Assembly (NCBI GenBank): GCA_003481005.1 | Contig: QUKC01000007.1 | Span: forward strand, 1-64,000 | DNA from: Firmicutes bacterium TM09-10 | GTDB lineage: Bacteria; Bacillota; Clostridia; Lachnospirales; Lachnospiraceae | Direction of reading: 5' to 3' | Length of the DNA: 64,000 nt | Shown here: in pieces, positions 35,268 through 45,198 of the stretch | How positions within the stretch are numbered: the stretch's first letter is position 1 | How the letters are laid out: each line of letters begins with the position of its first letter | Made by a program: the position numbers and the translations under genes | The notes under the pieces: model-generated | What the model was told of the DNA's origin: nothing | Seen by the model: only the letters and a program-made list of their open reading frames with translations | The model's database searches: none

Positions 35268-35921
35268 TCAGAGGGTCTGTAAAAATCCGATCAGCCGTCT
35301 GGCGATCCGCAGCGCTCCCGCATCAGAGGGATGCAGTCCGTCGGGCATATAGGTTTCTTTGATGATATCGACTTTGGGCTGTAGACCGCTTGTGGAGAAA
35401 AGATCGAGAACCGGAAGTCCGTAAAATTCGGCAACCTCACGGATGATGGAAACATATCCGGCGAGGTTTGTTTCCTCCGGCAGACCGTTTTCTTTTAATG
35501 CCTCATTCTCGCTGCAGCGGTGCAGCGGCGTCATGAACAGGATATCTGCGTTTGGAAAGCGGTGGATGAGTTTTTCACATAAAACGTGCATTGCGCCATA
35601 AAAGGTGTAAGGATCGCGGGATTCAAATGTGCCGAGCTTTGCATCCCCGTGTCCGAAATCGTTGGTTCCGCCGAACACAACGACAACGTCCGCATCGGAA
35701 TCCATCGAATCGACGCGGTTGACAAAGGAAAGGTCAGGTTCCTTTGTCGTCAGGTTTTCGGTCTGACAGGCGATTCTGGTTGCACTGATGCCATAATTTT
35801 TTACAACAGCGCCGGAAAGCTTCCCGAATACGGAAACATAACAGTGCTCTGTATCAGAAGCACCGACACCCTCCGTAATACTGTCCCCTAAAAAATAAAT
35901 CTTTTTGCCTTTTAATTCCAT
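35268..35921 (-). CDS. SGNH/GDSL-family hydrolase
   Basis: The 217-residue hydrolase has the four SGNH blocks: GDSITEGVG with the nucleophile Ser near the N-terminus, a central Gly, GGTNDFGHGD with Asn, and the C-terminal DGLHPSDAG with the catalytic Asp-x-x-His. It probably removes acyl groups (for example acetyl) from sugars or lipids. The ATG at 35921 follows GGGGAGA; a longer frame exists upstream but has no ribosome-binding site. No signal peptide. It is on the same strand as pseB, 93 bp upstream of it, and may share its transcript. Confidence 0.9.
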   Translation of the reverse strand: MELKGKKIYFLGDSITEGVGASDTEHCYVSVFGKLSGAVVKNYGISATRIACQTENLTTKEPDLSFVNRVDSMDSDADVVVVFGGTNDFGHGDAKLGTFESRDPYTFYGAMHVLCEKLIHRFPNADILFMTPLHRCSENEALKENGLPEETNLAGYVSIIREVAEFYGLPVLDLFSTSGLQPKVDIIKETYMPDGLHPSDAGALRIARRLIGFLQTL

Positions 35922-36088
35922 GATAAATTGTCTCCCCTTTTTGTGTGACTGCAGCTTATGCGCTGCTTGCAGCAGGCAGTTAGTATTCTCCGTTATCATA
36001 GTCTTTTCGGGGAAGATGTGCAAGGCATTTTGCAAATGGCGTATCCGGCATTCGCAAACGGCTGCAAAGTATGGTATACTTGACTATA

Positions 36089-36146
36089 GTTCACTCGTGG
36101 CTTTGTGAGCATCGTAGATGCGATTTTGCGAATGGCGCGTGTGAAC
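36089..36146. repeat. Palindromic repeat, GTTCACTCG family, copy 3
   Basis: GTTCACTCG (36089-36097) and CGTGTGAAC (36138-36146) are near-complementary arms. The core has GCATC-GTA-GATGC (36109-36121) and TTTTGCGAATGGCGCG, the reverse complement of the core seen in copies 1 and 4. It precedes addB by about 45 bp; TATACT (36074-36079) just before it could be an addB -10. Confidence 0.75.
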
Positions 36147-36189
36147 TGTAAAAACAACAATCCCAGTCTAACGATGAGAGGAAAAAACG

Positions 36190-39100
36190 ATGTCGCTGCA
36201 GTTTATCACAGGCGCGTCCGGCGCCGGGAAAAGTACCTATATTTATCGGCAAATCATTGCCCGTTCCGAAAAAGAACCGGAGGGGCGTTTTTTTATCCTT
36301 GTGCCGGATCAGTTTACGATGCAGACGCAGAAGGATCTGGTCAGTCTGCACGACCGGAAAGGGATTATGAATATCGACGTTCTGAGTTTCGGACGTCTGA
36401 CGCACCGTATCTTTGAAGAGATGGGCGGAAACCGGCTGCCGATGCTGGACGATACGGGAAAAAGTCTGATTATCCGGCGTGTGGCGGCGGGACAGAGGGG
36501 GGAGCTTCCGGTGTTGGGCGGCAGGCTTGGACAGACGGGATATATCCATGAGGTGAAGTCTGCGATTTCGGAGTTTATGCAGTACGGAATCGGTCTGCAG
36601 GAGCTGGATCAGCTGACAGAATTTTCAAAAAAACGAGGACAATTATACTATAAATTAAAAGATCTGCGGACGGTTTACGAGGGGTTCCAGAAGTTCATCC
36701 GGGAAAAATATCTGACGACGGAGGAATCGCTGGAGGTGCTGGCGTCGTATGTGCCGCAGTCGAAGCTGTTGAAGGACAGCGTGATTTTATTTGACGGGTT
36801 TACGGGCTTTACGCCGGTACAGAACCGGGTCATCGCAGAGCTGATGAAGCAGGCAAAAGAAGTGATCGTCACAGTTACCCTCGGAAGCGGGGAAAATCCA
36901 TGGGAGGAAATCCGGGAGCAGGAGCTTTTTTCCATGAGCAAAAAGACGATACAGACGCTTGCAAAGCTTGCACGGGATGTAGAAATTCCCATCGCGGACG
37001 TCGTTGAAATTGCACCGAAATGTTCGCCGCGGTTTTCGGGAAAAGGAATGCTGCAGCATCTGGAAAAATACCTGTTCCGCTATCCGGTGTGCGTGTGGAA
37101 GCCTGCGCCTGCAGGAGTGAGCACGCAAAGTGCTTCGGCTGGAATGGCGGAGCAGGAATGTGCAGAAACTGGCGGGCAGGAGCGGTTCGCGGCGCAGAAC
37201 ACTGCGTCTGGTTTGCCGTCCGTGCAGATCCGCCTTCTGGAAGCCTCCACACTGCGGGAGGAGGTGCGCCAGATCTGTATCGCAATCCGGCGGCTCGTGA
37301 CGCAGCAGCATTACTGTTATCGGGATATCGCGGTCATCTGCGGGGATTACACCTCATATGCAAGCTGCATCGAGCAGGAGTTTGCGGCATTCGGCATTCC
37401 GGTCTATCTGGATCAGACGCGGGGCGTCACCCTGAATCCGTTTATCGAGTATATAAAAAGCGCACTGCAGGTACGAGTAAAGAACTATAGTTATGAATCT
37501 GTTTTCCACTATCTGCGCAGTGGTCTGGCGGATTTTACGCCGGAGGAAACGGATCGGCTGGAGGTTTATGTCCGGGCGTTGGGCATCCGTGGGCGGAAAA
37601 AATGGGAGACGCTGTTTGTATATCCGACCGAAAACATGCTGGATGGGCAGGCTGAGCTTGCACAGTTAAACGCTTTGCGGGAGCGGCTGGTTTTGGGGCT
37701 TGCGCCGCTGTACGGAAAATACAAAACGACGAAGGAATATGCGCAGGGATTATATGAATTTATTGCGCAGAGCAAAATCCAGCAGAAATTAAAAGGGTTT
37801 GAACAGCGATTTGCGGCGGCGGGCGATCCGGTTCGGGAGCGGGAATACGCGCAGATTTACCGTCTGGTGATGGATTTGCTCGATCAGATCGTGAGCCTGG
37901 TCGGGGAAGAGGAGACGACGGCAGAGGAATTTGCAAAGCTTCTGGAAGCCGGATTTGAAGAGCTGCAGGTCGGCACGATTCCCCAGAATGTGGACCGCGT
38001 GGTGGCGGGGGATATGGAGCGGACGCGTTTAAAACAGGTGAAGGCGCTGTTTTTTGCAGGCGTAAATGACGGCAATATTCCGGGCAACGCGGGAAACGGA
38101 GGGATTATTTCCGACCTCGACCGGGAATTTTTAACCGGCTCCGGGCAGGAGCTTGCGCCGTCGCCGCGGCAACAGATGTACATTCAGCGGTTTTATTTGT
38201 ATTTGAATATGACAAAGCCATCCGAGCTTTTGGTGCTTTCCTGGGCGCGGATGAATCTGGAAGGAAGGGCGCTGCGAAAGAGCTTTCTGGTGGGTCAGGT
38301 GCAGCGGCTGTTTCCGACGATTCCGACGGAAAAGCCGGAGCTGGAGCCCATGCTTTTACAGGTGCAGTCTTTTTCGGATGGGCGGGAATATCTTGCGAAT
38401 GGACTTAGAAGCTATGCGGATGGGCTGTTGGATGAGGCAGCGGAGCGTGAGTTTCTGACGCTGTACCGGGTTTACCAGCGGCAGGATGTATACCGGCTGT
38501 GGAGCGGACAGCTGACGGATACGGCATTTTTTTCCTATCAGGAGCCGTCCCTTGGAAAGGCGGTGGCAGCAGCGCTTTACGGGCAGACAATTTCCGGAAG
38601 CGTCAGCCGTCTGGAGCAGTTTGCAGCGTGCGCTTATGCCCATTTTCTGCGCTATGGCATGAAGTTAAAGGAGCAGGAAGAGTTCGCGTTTGAAGCGGTG
38701 GACATGGGAAATCTCTACCACGGCGTGCTGGAAATTTTTGCGGAAAAACTAAAGGAGATCGGCAAAAACTGGTTTGATTTTACTGAGGAAGAGGGCGAGC
38801 GGCTGGTGGACGAGGCGGTGGATGCGTATGCGGTGACGTATCATCACACGGTGCTGTTTGACAGCGCGAGAAACGCCTATATCGTGCAGCGGATTAAGCG
38901 GATTTTAAAACGGACGGTAAGCGCCATGCAGTATCAGCTCAAAAAAGGCAGCTTTGTGCCGGAGAAGTTCGAGGTTTCGTTTTCGGTGCTGGAGGAGTTG
39001 GATGCGGTCAATATCGCGCTTTCTGAGCAGGAAAAAATGCGGCTGCGCGGCAGGATCGACCGTGTGGATATGAAAGAAGACCGGGAGCATGTTTATGTCA

Positions 39101-39756
39101 AGGTCGTGGATTATAAGTCCGGCAGCAGGGAGTTTTCGCTGGCAGCGCTGTATTACGGGCTGCAGCTGCAGCTTGTTGTATACATGAATGCTGCGATGGA
39201 AATTGCCGGAAAAAAGCATCCGGAGAAAGAAATCGTCCCGGCGGCGATGCTGTATTACCGGGTGCAGGATCCGATGATTGAGATGCCGGAGGGCGAGCCT
39301 TCGGCGGAGGAGGTCAATGCGCAGGTGCTGCGCGCTCTGCGGACAACCGGCATTGTGAATGCCAGGGAGGACGTTGTCGAGGGGCTGGATCAGGGCTTTT
39401 CAGGGCGTTCGGATGTGGTGCCGCTGGAACGGAAAAAGGACGGCAGCTTTTCGGCGCGTTCGAGCGTTTTGGAAGAGACGGATTTTCAGGCGGTATCGGC
39501 ATTTGTGGAGCAGAAAATCCGGCAGGCGGGACGACAGATTTTGGATGGAAAAATCGCATTGGACCCGTATGAGCAGGGAAACAGAAACGCCTGCGAATAC
39601 TGCGCGTACCAGAAAGTGTGCGGATTTGACAAAAAGATCGACGGGTTTGTAATGCGCGAGCTGGAAAACCTGAAAGAAGATGAAGCGATGGAGCTTATCA
39701 GAAAGGAGGTCGCCGATGGGAATGAAGTTCACGGAGGATCAGCAGCGGGTCATTGA
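36190..39756 (+). CDS. addB: ATP-dependent helicase/deoxyribonuclease subunit B
   Basis: The 1188-residue AddB works with AddA to process double-strand breaks and degrade foreign linear DNA. It has a Walker A-like GASGAGKST (8-16), a helicase-like middle, and a C-terminal RecB-type nuclease with KVVDYKSGSREF. The iron-sulfur cluster cysteines are in place: Cys814 and the Cys1135-x2-Cys1138-x5-Cys1144 group, the same spacing as in the Bacillus subtilis protein. GAGAGGAAAA precedes ATG 36190. The gene overlaps addA by 41 bp, implying coupling. Confidence 0.96.
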   Translation: MSLQFITGASGAGKSTYIYRQIIARSEKEPEGRFFILVPDQFTMQTQKDLVSLHDRKGIMNIDVLSFGRLTHRIFEEMGGNRLPMLDDTGKSLIIRRVAAGQRGELPVLGGRLGQTGYIHEVKSAISEFMQYGIGLQELDQLTEFSKKRGQLYYKLKDLRTVYEGFQKFIREKYLTTEESLEVLASYVPQSKLLKDSVILFDGFTGFTPVQNRVIAELMKQAKEVIVTVTLGSGENPWEEIREQELFSMSKKTIQTLAKLARDVEIPIADVVEIAPKCSPRFSGKGMLQHLEKYLFRYPVCVWKPAPAGVSTQSASAGMAEQECAETGGQERFAAQNTASGLPSVQIRLLEASTLREEVRQICIAIRRLVTQQHYCYRDIAVICGDYTSYASCIEQEFAAFGIPVYLDQTRGVTLNPFIEYIKSALQVRVKNYSYESVFHYLRSGLADFTPEETDRLEVYVRALGIRGRKKWETLFVYPTENMLDGQAELAQLNALRERLVLGLAPLYGKYKTTKEYAQGLYEFIAQSKIQQKLKGFEQRFAAAGDPVREREYAQIYRLVMDLLDQIVSLVGEEETTAEEFAKLLEAGFEELQVGTIPQNVDRVVAGDMERTRLKQVKALFFAGVNDGNIPGNAGNGGIISDLDREFLTGSGQELAPSPRQQMYIQRFYLYLNMTKPSELLVLSWARMNLEGRALRKSFLVGQVQRLFPTIPTEKPELEPMLLQVQSFSDGREYLANGLRSYADGLLDEAAEREFLTLYRVYQRQDVYRLWSGQLTDTAFFSYQEPSLGKAVAAALYGQTISGSVSRLEQFAACAYAHFLRYGMKLKEQEEFAFEAVDMGNLYHGVLEIFAEKLKEIGKNWFDFTEEEGERLVDEAVDAYAVTYHHTVLFDSARNAYIVQRIKRILKRTVSAMQYQLKKGSFVPEKFEVSFSVLEELDAVNIALSEQEKMRLRGRIDRVDMKEDREHVYVKVVDYKSGSREFSLAALYYGLQLQLVVYMNAAMEIAGKKHPEKEIVPAAMLYYRVQDPMIEMPEGEPSAEEVNAQVLRALRTTGIVNAREDVVEGLDQGFSGRSDVVPLERKKDGSFSARSSVLEETDFQAVSAFVEQKIRQAGRQILDGKIALDPYEQGNRNACEYCAYQKVCGFDKKIDGFVMRELENLKEDEAMELIRKEVADGNEVHGGSAAGH

Positions 39757-42700
39757 TCTGAGAAACTGTAATATTTTGGTGTCGGCGGCGGCAGGCTCCG
39801 GCAAAACGGCGGTGCTGGTCGAGCGGATTGTAGAGCTGGTCTCCGGTTCAGGATGCGATTCGGCGCGGGCAGTGGATATTGACCGGTTACTGATCGTAAC
39901 GTTTACGAATGCGGCGGCAGCACAGATGCGGGAGCGAATTACGAAGGCACTGTCCGACCGCGTAGAGGCAGAGCCGGACAACGAGCATATAAAAAAGCAG
40001 CTGATGCTGATCCACAATGCGAAGATCATGACCATCCACAGCTTTTGTTTATATCTGATCAAAAATCATTTCAACGATATCGGTCTCGACCCGGATTTTC
40101 GGACGGCGGACGAGGGCGAAATACGCCTGTTGAAGCAGGAGGTTTTGTCAGAGCTCCTGGAAGAGCAGTTCGCGCTGGGACGGCAGGAATTTACCGACTG
40201 CGTGGAATATTTTGCCTACGATGGTCGGGAAAAACGGCTGGAAGAGCTGATCGAACGGTTATATACCTTTTCCGGAAGCTATCCTTTCCCGGAAAAATGG
40301 CTGCGGCAGCACCGCATGGATTATCATTTGGAGACGTTTGAGGAGCTTGTAAAAACAGAGTGGTTTGCAGGCATGATGCAGGAAATTTCGGCCCTGCTTC
40401 AGGAATGCAAAGAGCAGGAAAAAGCTGCGCTGAAGGTGTGCGAGGAGCCGGATGGGCCGTATTTTTACGCTGTAGCGCTGGAACAGGATCAGGAGCTGAT
40501 CGCAGGGCTGGAACAGGAGCTGGCGCGCGCAGCAATGCCCGCATCGTGCGAATCGCAGCAGCCTGCGTCGCCTGCCGAAACAGACACGTCCGCTGCAGAA
40601 GACGCTTTCGAAGCCCTTGCAGCGCGGGTGCAGGGCATTTCCTACGCCCGCATGGCACCAAAAAAGGATGACAGCGTGTCGGCAGAAAAGCGGGAGCTGG
40701 TCAAGGCGATGCGGGAGCGTGTGAAAAGCCTTTTGGGGACGCTTTCCGAAAAATATTTCGCATCCGGTCCGAAGCAGTGGCTTGCAGAATGCAGACAGGC
40801 GGACGCAGCGCTGTGCGAGCTGGTGGATCTGGCGCTTTTGTTCGGAGAAAGACTGACGGAGAAAAAGCGGGAAAAGAACCTGCTGGACTTTGAGGACATG
40901 GAGCATCTGGCACTGCAGATTCTGTTAAGGGAAGAGGAAAACGGACAGATGGTGCCGTCGGATACGGCGCTGGAATACCGGGAACAGTTCGCAGAGATTC
41001 TGATCGACGAGTATCAGGACAGCAACCTCGTGCAGGAATTTCTCTTACAGAGTATTTCCGGCGAGGACGACGGGCGATTTAACCGGTTTATGGTAGGTGA
41101 CGTCAAGCAGAGCATTTACAAATTCCGTCTTGCACGGCCGGAGTTGTTTTTGGAAAAATTTGCGACCTATCAAAAAGAAGACGGAAGCTGCGTCCGTGTG
41201 GACTTAAAGCAGAACTTTCGAAGCCGCCATGAGGTGACGGACTGCGTCAACGACCTGTTTTTACAGCTGATGCACAGAGAGCTTGGCGGAGTGGAATACG
41301 ACGCGGATGCGGCGCTGTACCCGGCGGCGCAGTTCCCGGAGGCAGATGGCGAAGCAGCGGACGCGCGGGAGAAGGGCGTAGCGCTCGGCGGAGAAGAAAA
41401 GCAGGGGAGTGCTGTGCCGGTGAGTACGGCTTGCGAAGCCTCGATCGCCCGCTCCCCTTACGAGCCGGAGCTTTGCATTGCTGCAATATCCGGCGAAAAG
41501 GGCGAAGATCCGAAGGAGCTGGAAGCGAAAATGATCGCCGGAAAAATTCGCGAAATCGTTGGAAAGCTCCCGGTGCGGGACAGCGAAAGCGGACAGCTGC
41601 GCCCGGCGCGGTATCAGGATATCGTGATTTTACTGCGGACGACATCCGGCTGGGACGAGACGTTTAAAAAGATACTGGAAGAAAATGCCATTCCGGTCTT
41701 TGTGACGTCCAAGACGGGGTATTTTGCGGCGACGGAGGTGCAGACGGTTTTGAATTTCCTGCGTGTGCTGAACAATCCGCTGCAGGAAATCCCACTGTTC
41801 GGCGTACTCAAATCGGTGCTGTTTGGATTCAGCGATGCGCAGCTGGCGACGCTGCGCGCACTGGATGAGACGGGAAAACGCTGCCTGTACGACTGCGTGA
41901 AGCTGGCGGCGGGAGAAGGAGAAAGTGGTGAAGGCAGCGTAGGATATGGCAGCGGAAGCAATGGTGCCGATGCCTCCCTTCGCGAAAAATGCTGCAGCTT
42001 TCTTGCCTTTTTAAACCGCTACCGCGAGTACGCGGTCTATCTGCCGATTCACAAGCTGATGGAGCAGTTTTTGGAGGAAACGGGCTATCTGTATACGGTC
42101 AGCGCGCTACCGGGAGGTGTGCAGCGCAGAATCAACGTGGAAATGCTGCTGACGCGGGCAGAAAGCTTTGAAAAGACGAGTTATTCCGGTTTGTTTCATT
42201 TTATCCGGTACATGGAACAGCTGGAAAAATATGACATTGATTACGGCGAAACGGGTGCGTCGGACGAAAACGCGGATGTCGTGCGGATCATGAGCATTCA
42301 CAAGAGCAAGGGGTTGGAATTCCCGGTATGCTTTGTGTCGGGACTGTCGAAACGCTTTAACCGGCAGGACAGCGTAGCTCCGGTGCTGATGGATATGGAT
42401 TTGGGACTGGCGATCGATTGGGTGGATCCGACAGCACGGATCCGACATACGACGCTGAAAAAAAATGTGCTGGCGCGCAAATTAAATGCCGACAGCATGG
42501 GAGAAGAACTGAGAGTTCTATATGTTGCGCTGACGCGTGCGGAGGAAAAGCTGATTCTGACCGGAACCTGTAAAGAAGACAAGCTGCCCCAGGAGGATGC
42601 TGTACAGGGTGCGTATGGCTATTCGGCGCTGCGGCTGCAGGAAGCGTCTTCCTATTATGATCTGGTGCTTCCGGCATGGCAGTCCGTCGGACGTCGGCTT

Positions 42701-43525
42701 CAGATCTGTACGCAGGAAGAACTGCTGCAGGCAGAGCTTGTGCGTGCGTCCCTGGGATACAACAGCAGACAGAAGCTTTTTGAGGAAGCCGGAAAAGAGC
42801 CGGAGGCGGCAGAGCTTGCGCTGTGCGAGCGCCTGCAGAAGCCCTATGCACATGAAAACCTGGCGGGACTTTTTGTCAAAACAACCGTTTCCGAGCTGAA
42901 AAAAGAAGGCATGCAGGAGGAAGCTGCGGAAGGGCTCGAGCTGTTCCCGGAGGAAGAGGTCGTGCCGTATCTGCCGCAGTTTGTCAGGGAACAGGAAGAA
43001 ACCGTGAGCGGGACGACACGGGGAAGTGCGTACCACAGACTGCTGGAGATTTTCCCCTTTGAACGGCAGGAAACCTGGACGGCGGAAAAAATCCGTACGG
43101 TCATCGAAGAATACAAAGCAGACCGAAGGCTGTCGGAGGAATATGCTGCTGCGATCAATGTATACAAGATCCGGGCATTTTTACAGACGCCTCTTGCAGC
43201 GCGCATGGCAAAGGCTGCCCGAAGCAACAGACTGCACCGGGAGCAGCCCTTTGTGCTGGGGCTTTCGGCAAACCGTTTAAATACAGACTTTCCGGAGGAT
43301 GAAACCGTGCTGATCCAGGGAATTATCGATGTTTATCTGGAGGAAGAGGACGGCATCGTGCTGGCAGATTATAAGACCGATCTGGTAAAAGACCCGAAGG
43401 AGCTGATTTTGCGCTACCGGGTTCAGCTGGACTATTATGAGGAAGCACTTGTGCGGCTGACCGGAAAATGCGTGAAGGAAAAGCTGATCTATTCCTTCGG
43501 GCTGGAACAGGAGATTACACTGTAA
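39716..43525 (+). CDS. addA: ATP-dependent helicase/nuclease subunit A
   Basis: The 1269-residue AddA is the UvrD-like motor and second nuclease of AddAB. Motifs in order: Walker A GSGKT (27-31), FTNAAAAQMRERI (Ia), LIDEYQDSN (II), LKQNFRSR (IV), MSIHKSKGLEFP (V), VLYVALTRAEEKL (VI) and the nuclease core ADYKTDLV with Asp1218 and Lys1220. A low-complexity Ala/Glu insertion (about 265-310) and another at about 550-580 lengthen it. ATG 39716 is chosen because AAAGGAGGTCGCCG precedes it. It lies in the operon addB-addA-transglutaminase-like. Confidence 0.97.
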   Translation: MGMKFTEDQQRVIDLRNCNILVSAAAGSGKTAVLVERIVELVSGSGCDSARAVDIDRLLIVTFTNAAAAQMRERITKALSDRVEAEPDNEHIKKQLMLIHNAKIMTIHSFCLYLIKNHFNDIGLDPDFRTADEGEIRLLKQEVLSELLEEQFALGRQEFTDCVEYFAYDGREKRLEELIERLYTFSGSYPFPEKWLRQHRMDYHLETFEELVKTEWFAGMMQEISALLQECKEQEKAALKVCEEPDGPYFYAVALEQDQELIAGLEQELARAAMPASCESQQPASPAETDTSAAEDAFEALAARVQGISYARMAPKKDDSVSAEKRELVKAMRERVKSLLGTLSEKYFASGPKQWLAECRQADAALCELVDLALLFGERLTEKKREKNLLDFEDMEHLALQILLREEENGQMVPSDTALEYREQFAEILIDEYQDSNLVQEFLLQSISGEDDGRFNRFMVGDVKQSIYKFRLARPELFLEKFATYQKEDGSCVRVDLKQNFRSRHEVTDCVNDLFLQLMHRELGGVEYDADAALYPAAQFPEADGEAADAREKGVALGGEEKQGSAVPVSTACEASIARSPYEPELCIAAISGEKGEDPKELEAKMIAGKIREIVGKLPVRDSESGQLRPARYQDIVILLRTTSGWDETFKKILEENAIPVFVTSKTGYFAATEVQTVLNFLRVLNNPLQEIPLFGVLKSVLFGFSDAQLATLRALDETGKRCLYDCVKLAAGEGESGEGSVGYGSGSNGADASLREKCCSFLAFLNRYREYAVYLPIHKLMEQFLEETGYLYTVSALPGGVQRRINVEMLLTRAESFEKTSYSGLFHFIRYMEQLEKYDIDYGETGASDENADVVRIMSIHKSKGLEFPVCFVSGLSKRFNRQDSVAPVLMDMDLGLAIDWVDPTARIRHTTLKKNVLARKLNADSMGEELRVLYVALTRAEEKLILTGTCKEDKLPQEDAVQGAYGYSALRLQEASSYYDLVLPAWQSVGRRLQICTQEELLQAELVRASLGYNSRQKLFEEAGKEPEAAELALCERLQKPYAHENLAGLFVKTTVSELKKEGMQEEAAEGLELFPEEEVVPYLPQFVREQEETVSGTTRGSAYHRLLEIFPFERQETWTAEKIRTVIEEYKADRRLSEEYAAAINVYKIRAFLQTPLAARMAKAARSNRLHREQPFVLGLSANRLNTDFPEDETVLIQGIIDVYLEEEDGIVLADYKTDLVKDPKELILRYRVQLDYYEEALVRLTGKCVKEKLIYSFGLEQEITL

Positions 43526-43526
43526 G

Positions 43527-44582
43527 ATGGAAGAATTTTATTATCAGAAAATGGACAGGCAGAAGCAGGCCGTGTATCACGGCATGCTGCAGGGCGTCCG
43601 GCAGCTGGCGGATCAGATTCAGCTGCCGCGTGTGGATGGAAAAGAGCTGTATGACATTTTTTTCCAGATGCGGCTGGATCACCCGGAAATATTCTGGGTG
43701 GTCGGGTTTTCATGGAAATATTACCCCGACTCCCCGAACCTGATTTTCGTGCCGGAATATCTGTTTGAAAAAGGAAAAATCAAAGAGCATCAGATAGCGC
43801 TGACATCGCGGGTGGAAAAGCTTGCACGGCAGGCGCAGGGACTTTCGGAGTGGGAAAAAGAAAAATATGTACACGATTTTATATGTGAAAATGTACGGTA
43901 TGACAAGTTAAAGAAGCCGTATTCTCATGAAATCATCGGACCGCTGGGGCAGGGCGTAGGCGTCTGCGAGGGAATTGCAAAGGCGGTCAAGGTGCTCTGC
44001 GACGCCCTCGGGCTATGGTGTATGATTGCGATTTGCGGCAACAATCCGGAAAAAGGCATCAAATACCGCCACACCTGGAATATCGTGCGCATCGGCGGGC
44101 AGTATTATCATCTGGATGCGACATTTGACAATAGTCTGACCAGAGGGGCGCGGGAGGATGCCGAGTACCGTTACGATTATTTTAACCTCGACGATAAGGC
44201 GATGTTCCGCGACCATGAGCCGCTGATCGCGCCGGCGCCGGCGTGCACGGACAATGGACATTTTTATTATAAGGAAAAGAAGCTTTCCTTTACGAAAATG
44301 GAGGAGGTCAAAAAGCGCGCGCAGCAGGCGGTAAAAAAAGGAAAAGTCCTGACGTTTCACTGGCGCGGTTCGTATCTGACGAGGGATGTGCTGCGGGAAA
44401 TCCTGAATGTGCTGGAAGACGCCGGAAAAGAAAAATCGAAGCTGCCCCATATTTACGCGAATGCAGCGCAGGCGGTATTTCGGGTGTGGTATTCCGATAT
44501 CGACACGCTTACGCCGGAGATTGTGCTGGAAGATGCGAATGAGGGAGAAAAGACAGAAAAGGGATTGAAAAATCCGGAGTGA
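43527..44582 (+). CDS. Transglutaminase-like domain protein
   Basis: The 351-residue protein has the papain-like triad of the transglutaminase-like superfamily: Cys in GVCEGIAKAV (about 153), His in RHTWNIVRI and Asp in YYHLDATFDN. Such proteins are often proteases or peptide-modifying enzymes rather than cross-linkers. No signal peptide is present. A C-terminal region of about 100 residues (KKVLTFHWRGSYLTRDVLRE-like) is family-specific. It begins one base after the addA stop, so it is co-transcribed with addBA, but a link to DNA repair is not known. Confidence 0.85.
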   Translation: MEEFYYQKMDRQKQAVYHGMLQGVRQLADQIQLPRVDGKELYDIFFQMRLDHPEIFWVVGFSWKYYPDSPNLIFVPEYLFEKGKIKEHQIALTSRVEKLARQAQGLSEWEKEKYVHDFICENVRYDKLKKPYSHEIIGPLGQGVGVCEGIAKAVKVLCDALGLWCMIAICGNNPEKGIKYRHTWNIVRIGGQYYHLDATFDNSLTRGAREDAEYRYDYFNLDDKAMFRDHEPLIAPAPACTDNGHFYYKEKKLSFTKMEEVKKRAQQAVKKGKVLTFHWRGSYLTRDVLREILNVLEDAGKEKSKLPHIYANAAQAVFRVWYSDIDTLTPEIVLEDANEGEKTEKGLKNPE

Positions 44583-44640
44583 TTCGTTATAGTAAGAACG
44601 TGGTTTTCCACAAATAAATACTTATGAGGAGGATTTACTC

Positions 44641-45195
44641 ATGGATAAGAAGTTTGGCATCAAGCATGTCGTAGCGATGGGTATCGGAACCGCGCTGTTC
44701 GTTGTTTTAACCAACGTGCAGATCCCGGTTGGTTTCATCCCGAACACAGCTCTGCAGACCCGCGCAGCGGTACTTGCATTTTTCTCCGCTATTTTTGGTC
44801 CCGTTGTAGGCGGTGCCATCGGTCTGATCGGTCATGCACTGGGCGATGCAGTATTTTACGGAAGCGTATGGTGGAGCTGGGTATTCCCGGACGCTGTATT
44901 CGGCATCATCGTTGGCCTGTTTGCTGCGAAGTATAAAGTAAAAGAGGGCAGCTTCGGCGGCAAGGAGATCGGTCTGTTCAATATCGTACAGGTTGTTGCA
45001 AATGCACTGGCATGGATTCTGGTTGCTCCGGTTCTGGACATCGTAATTTATGCGGAGCCTGTAAATAAGGTATTCACACAGGGCGTGGCTGCTTTTGTTG
45101 CAAATGTAATTATCATCGGCATTCTGGGAACTCTGCTGTTAGTTGCCTACTCCAAGGTCGGCGCAAAGTCCGGAAGCCTTTCTAAAGAGGAATGA
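44641..45195 (+). CDS. ECF transporter S component, UPF0397 family
   Basis: The 184-residue membrane protein is the substrate-capture subunit of an energy-coupling factor transporter. It has about five to six helices, with the family's opening KFGIKHVVAMGIGTALFVVL, FGPVVGGAIGLIGHALGDA and a WWSWVFPDAVFGII stretch. It matches UPF0397, often annotated as a riboflavin-type S component; the true substrate is not shown by sequence. GAGGAGG precedes the ATG. The ATPase and EcfT genes follow at once (3 bp, then a 29-bp overlap), a dedicated group I module. Confidence 0.9.
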   Translation: MDKKFGIKHVVAMGIGTALFVVLTNVQIPVGFIPNTALQTRAAVLAFFSAIFGPVVGGAIGLIGHALGDAVFYGSVWWSWVFPDAVFGIIVGLFAAKYKVKEGSFGGKEIGLFNIVQVVANALAWILVAPVLDIVIYAEPVNKVFTQGVAAFVANVIIIGILGTLLLVAYSKVGAKSGSLSKEE

Positions 45196-45198
45196 TAC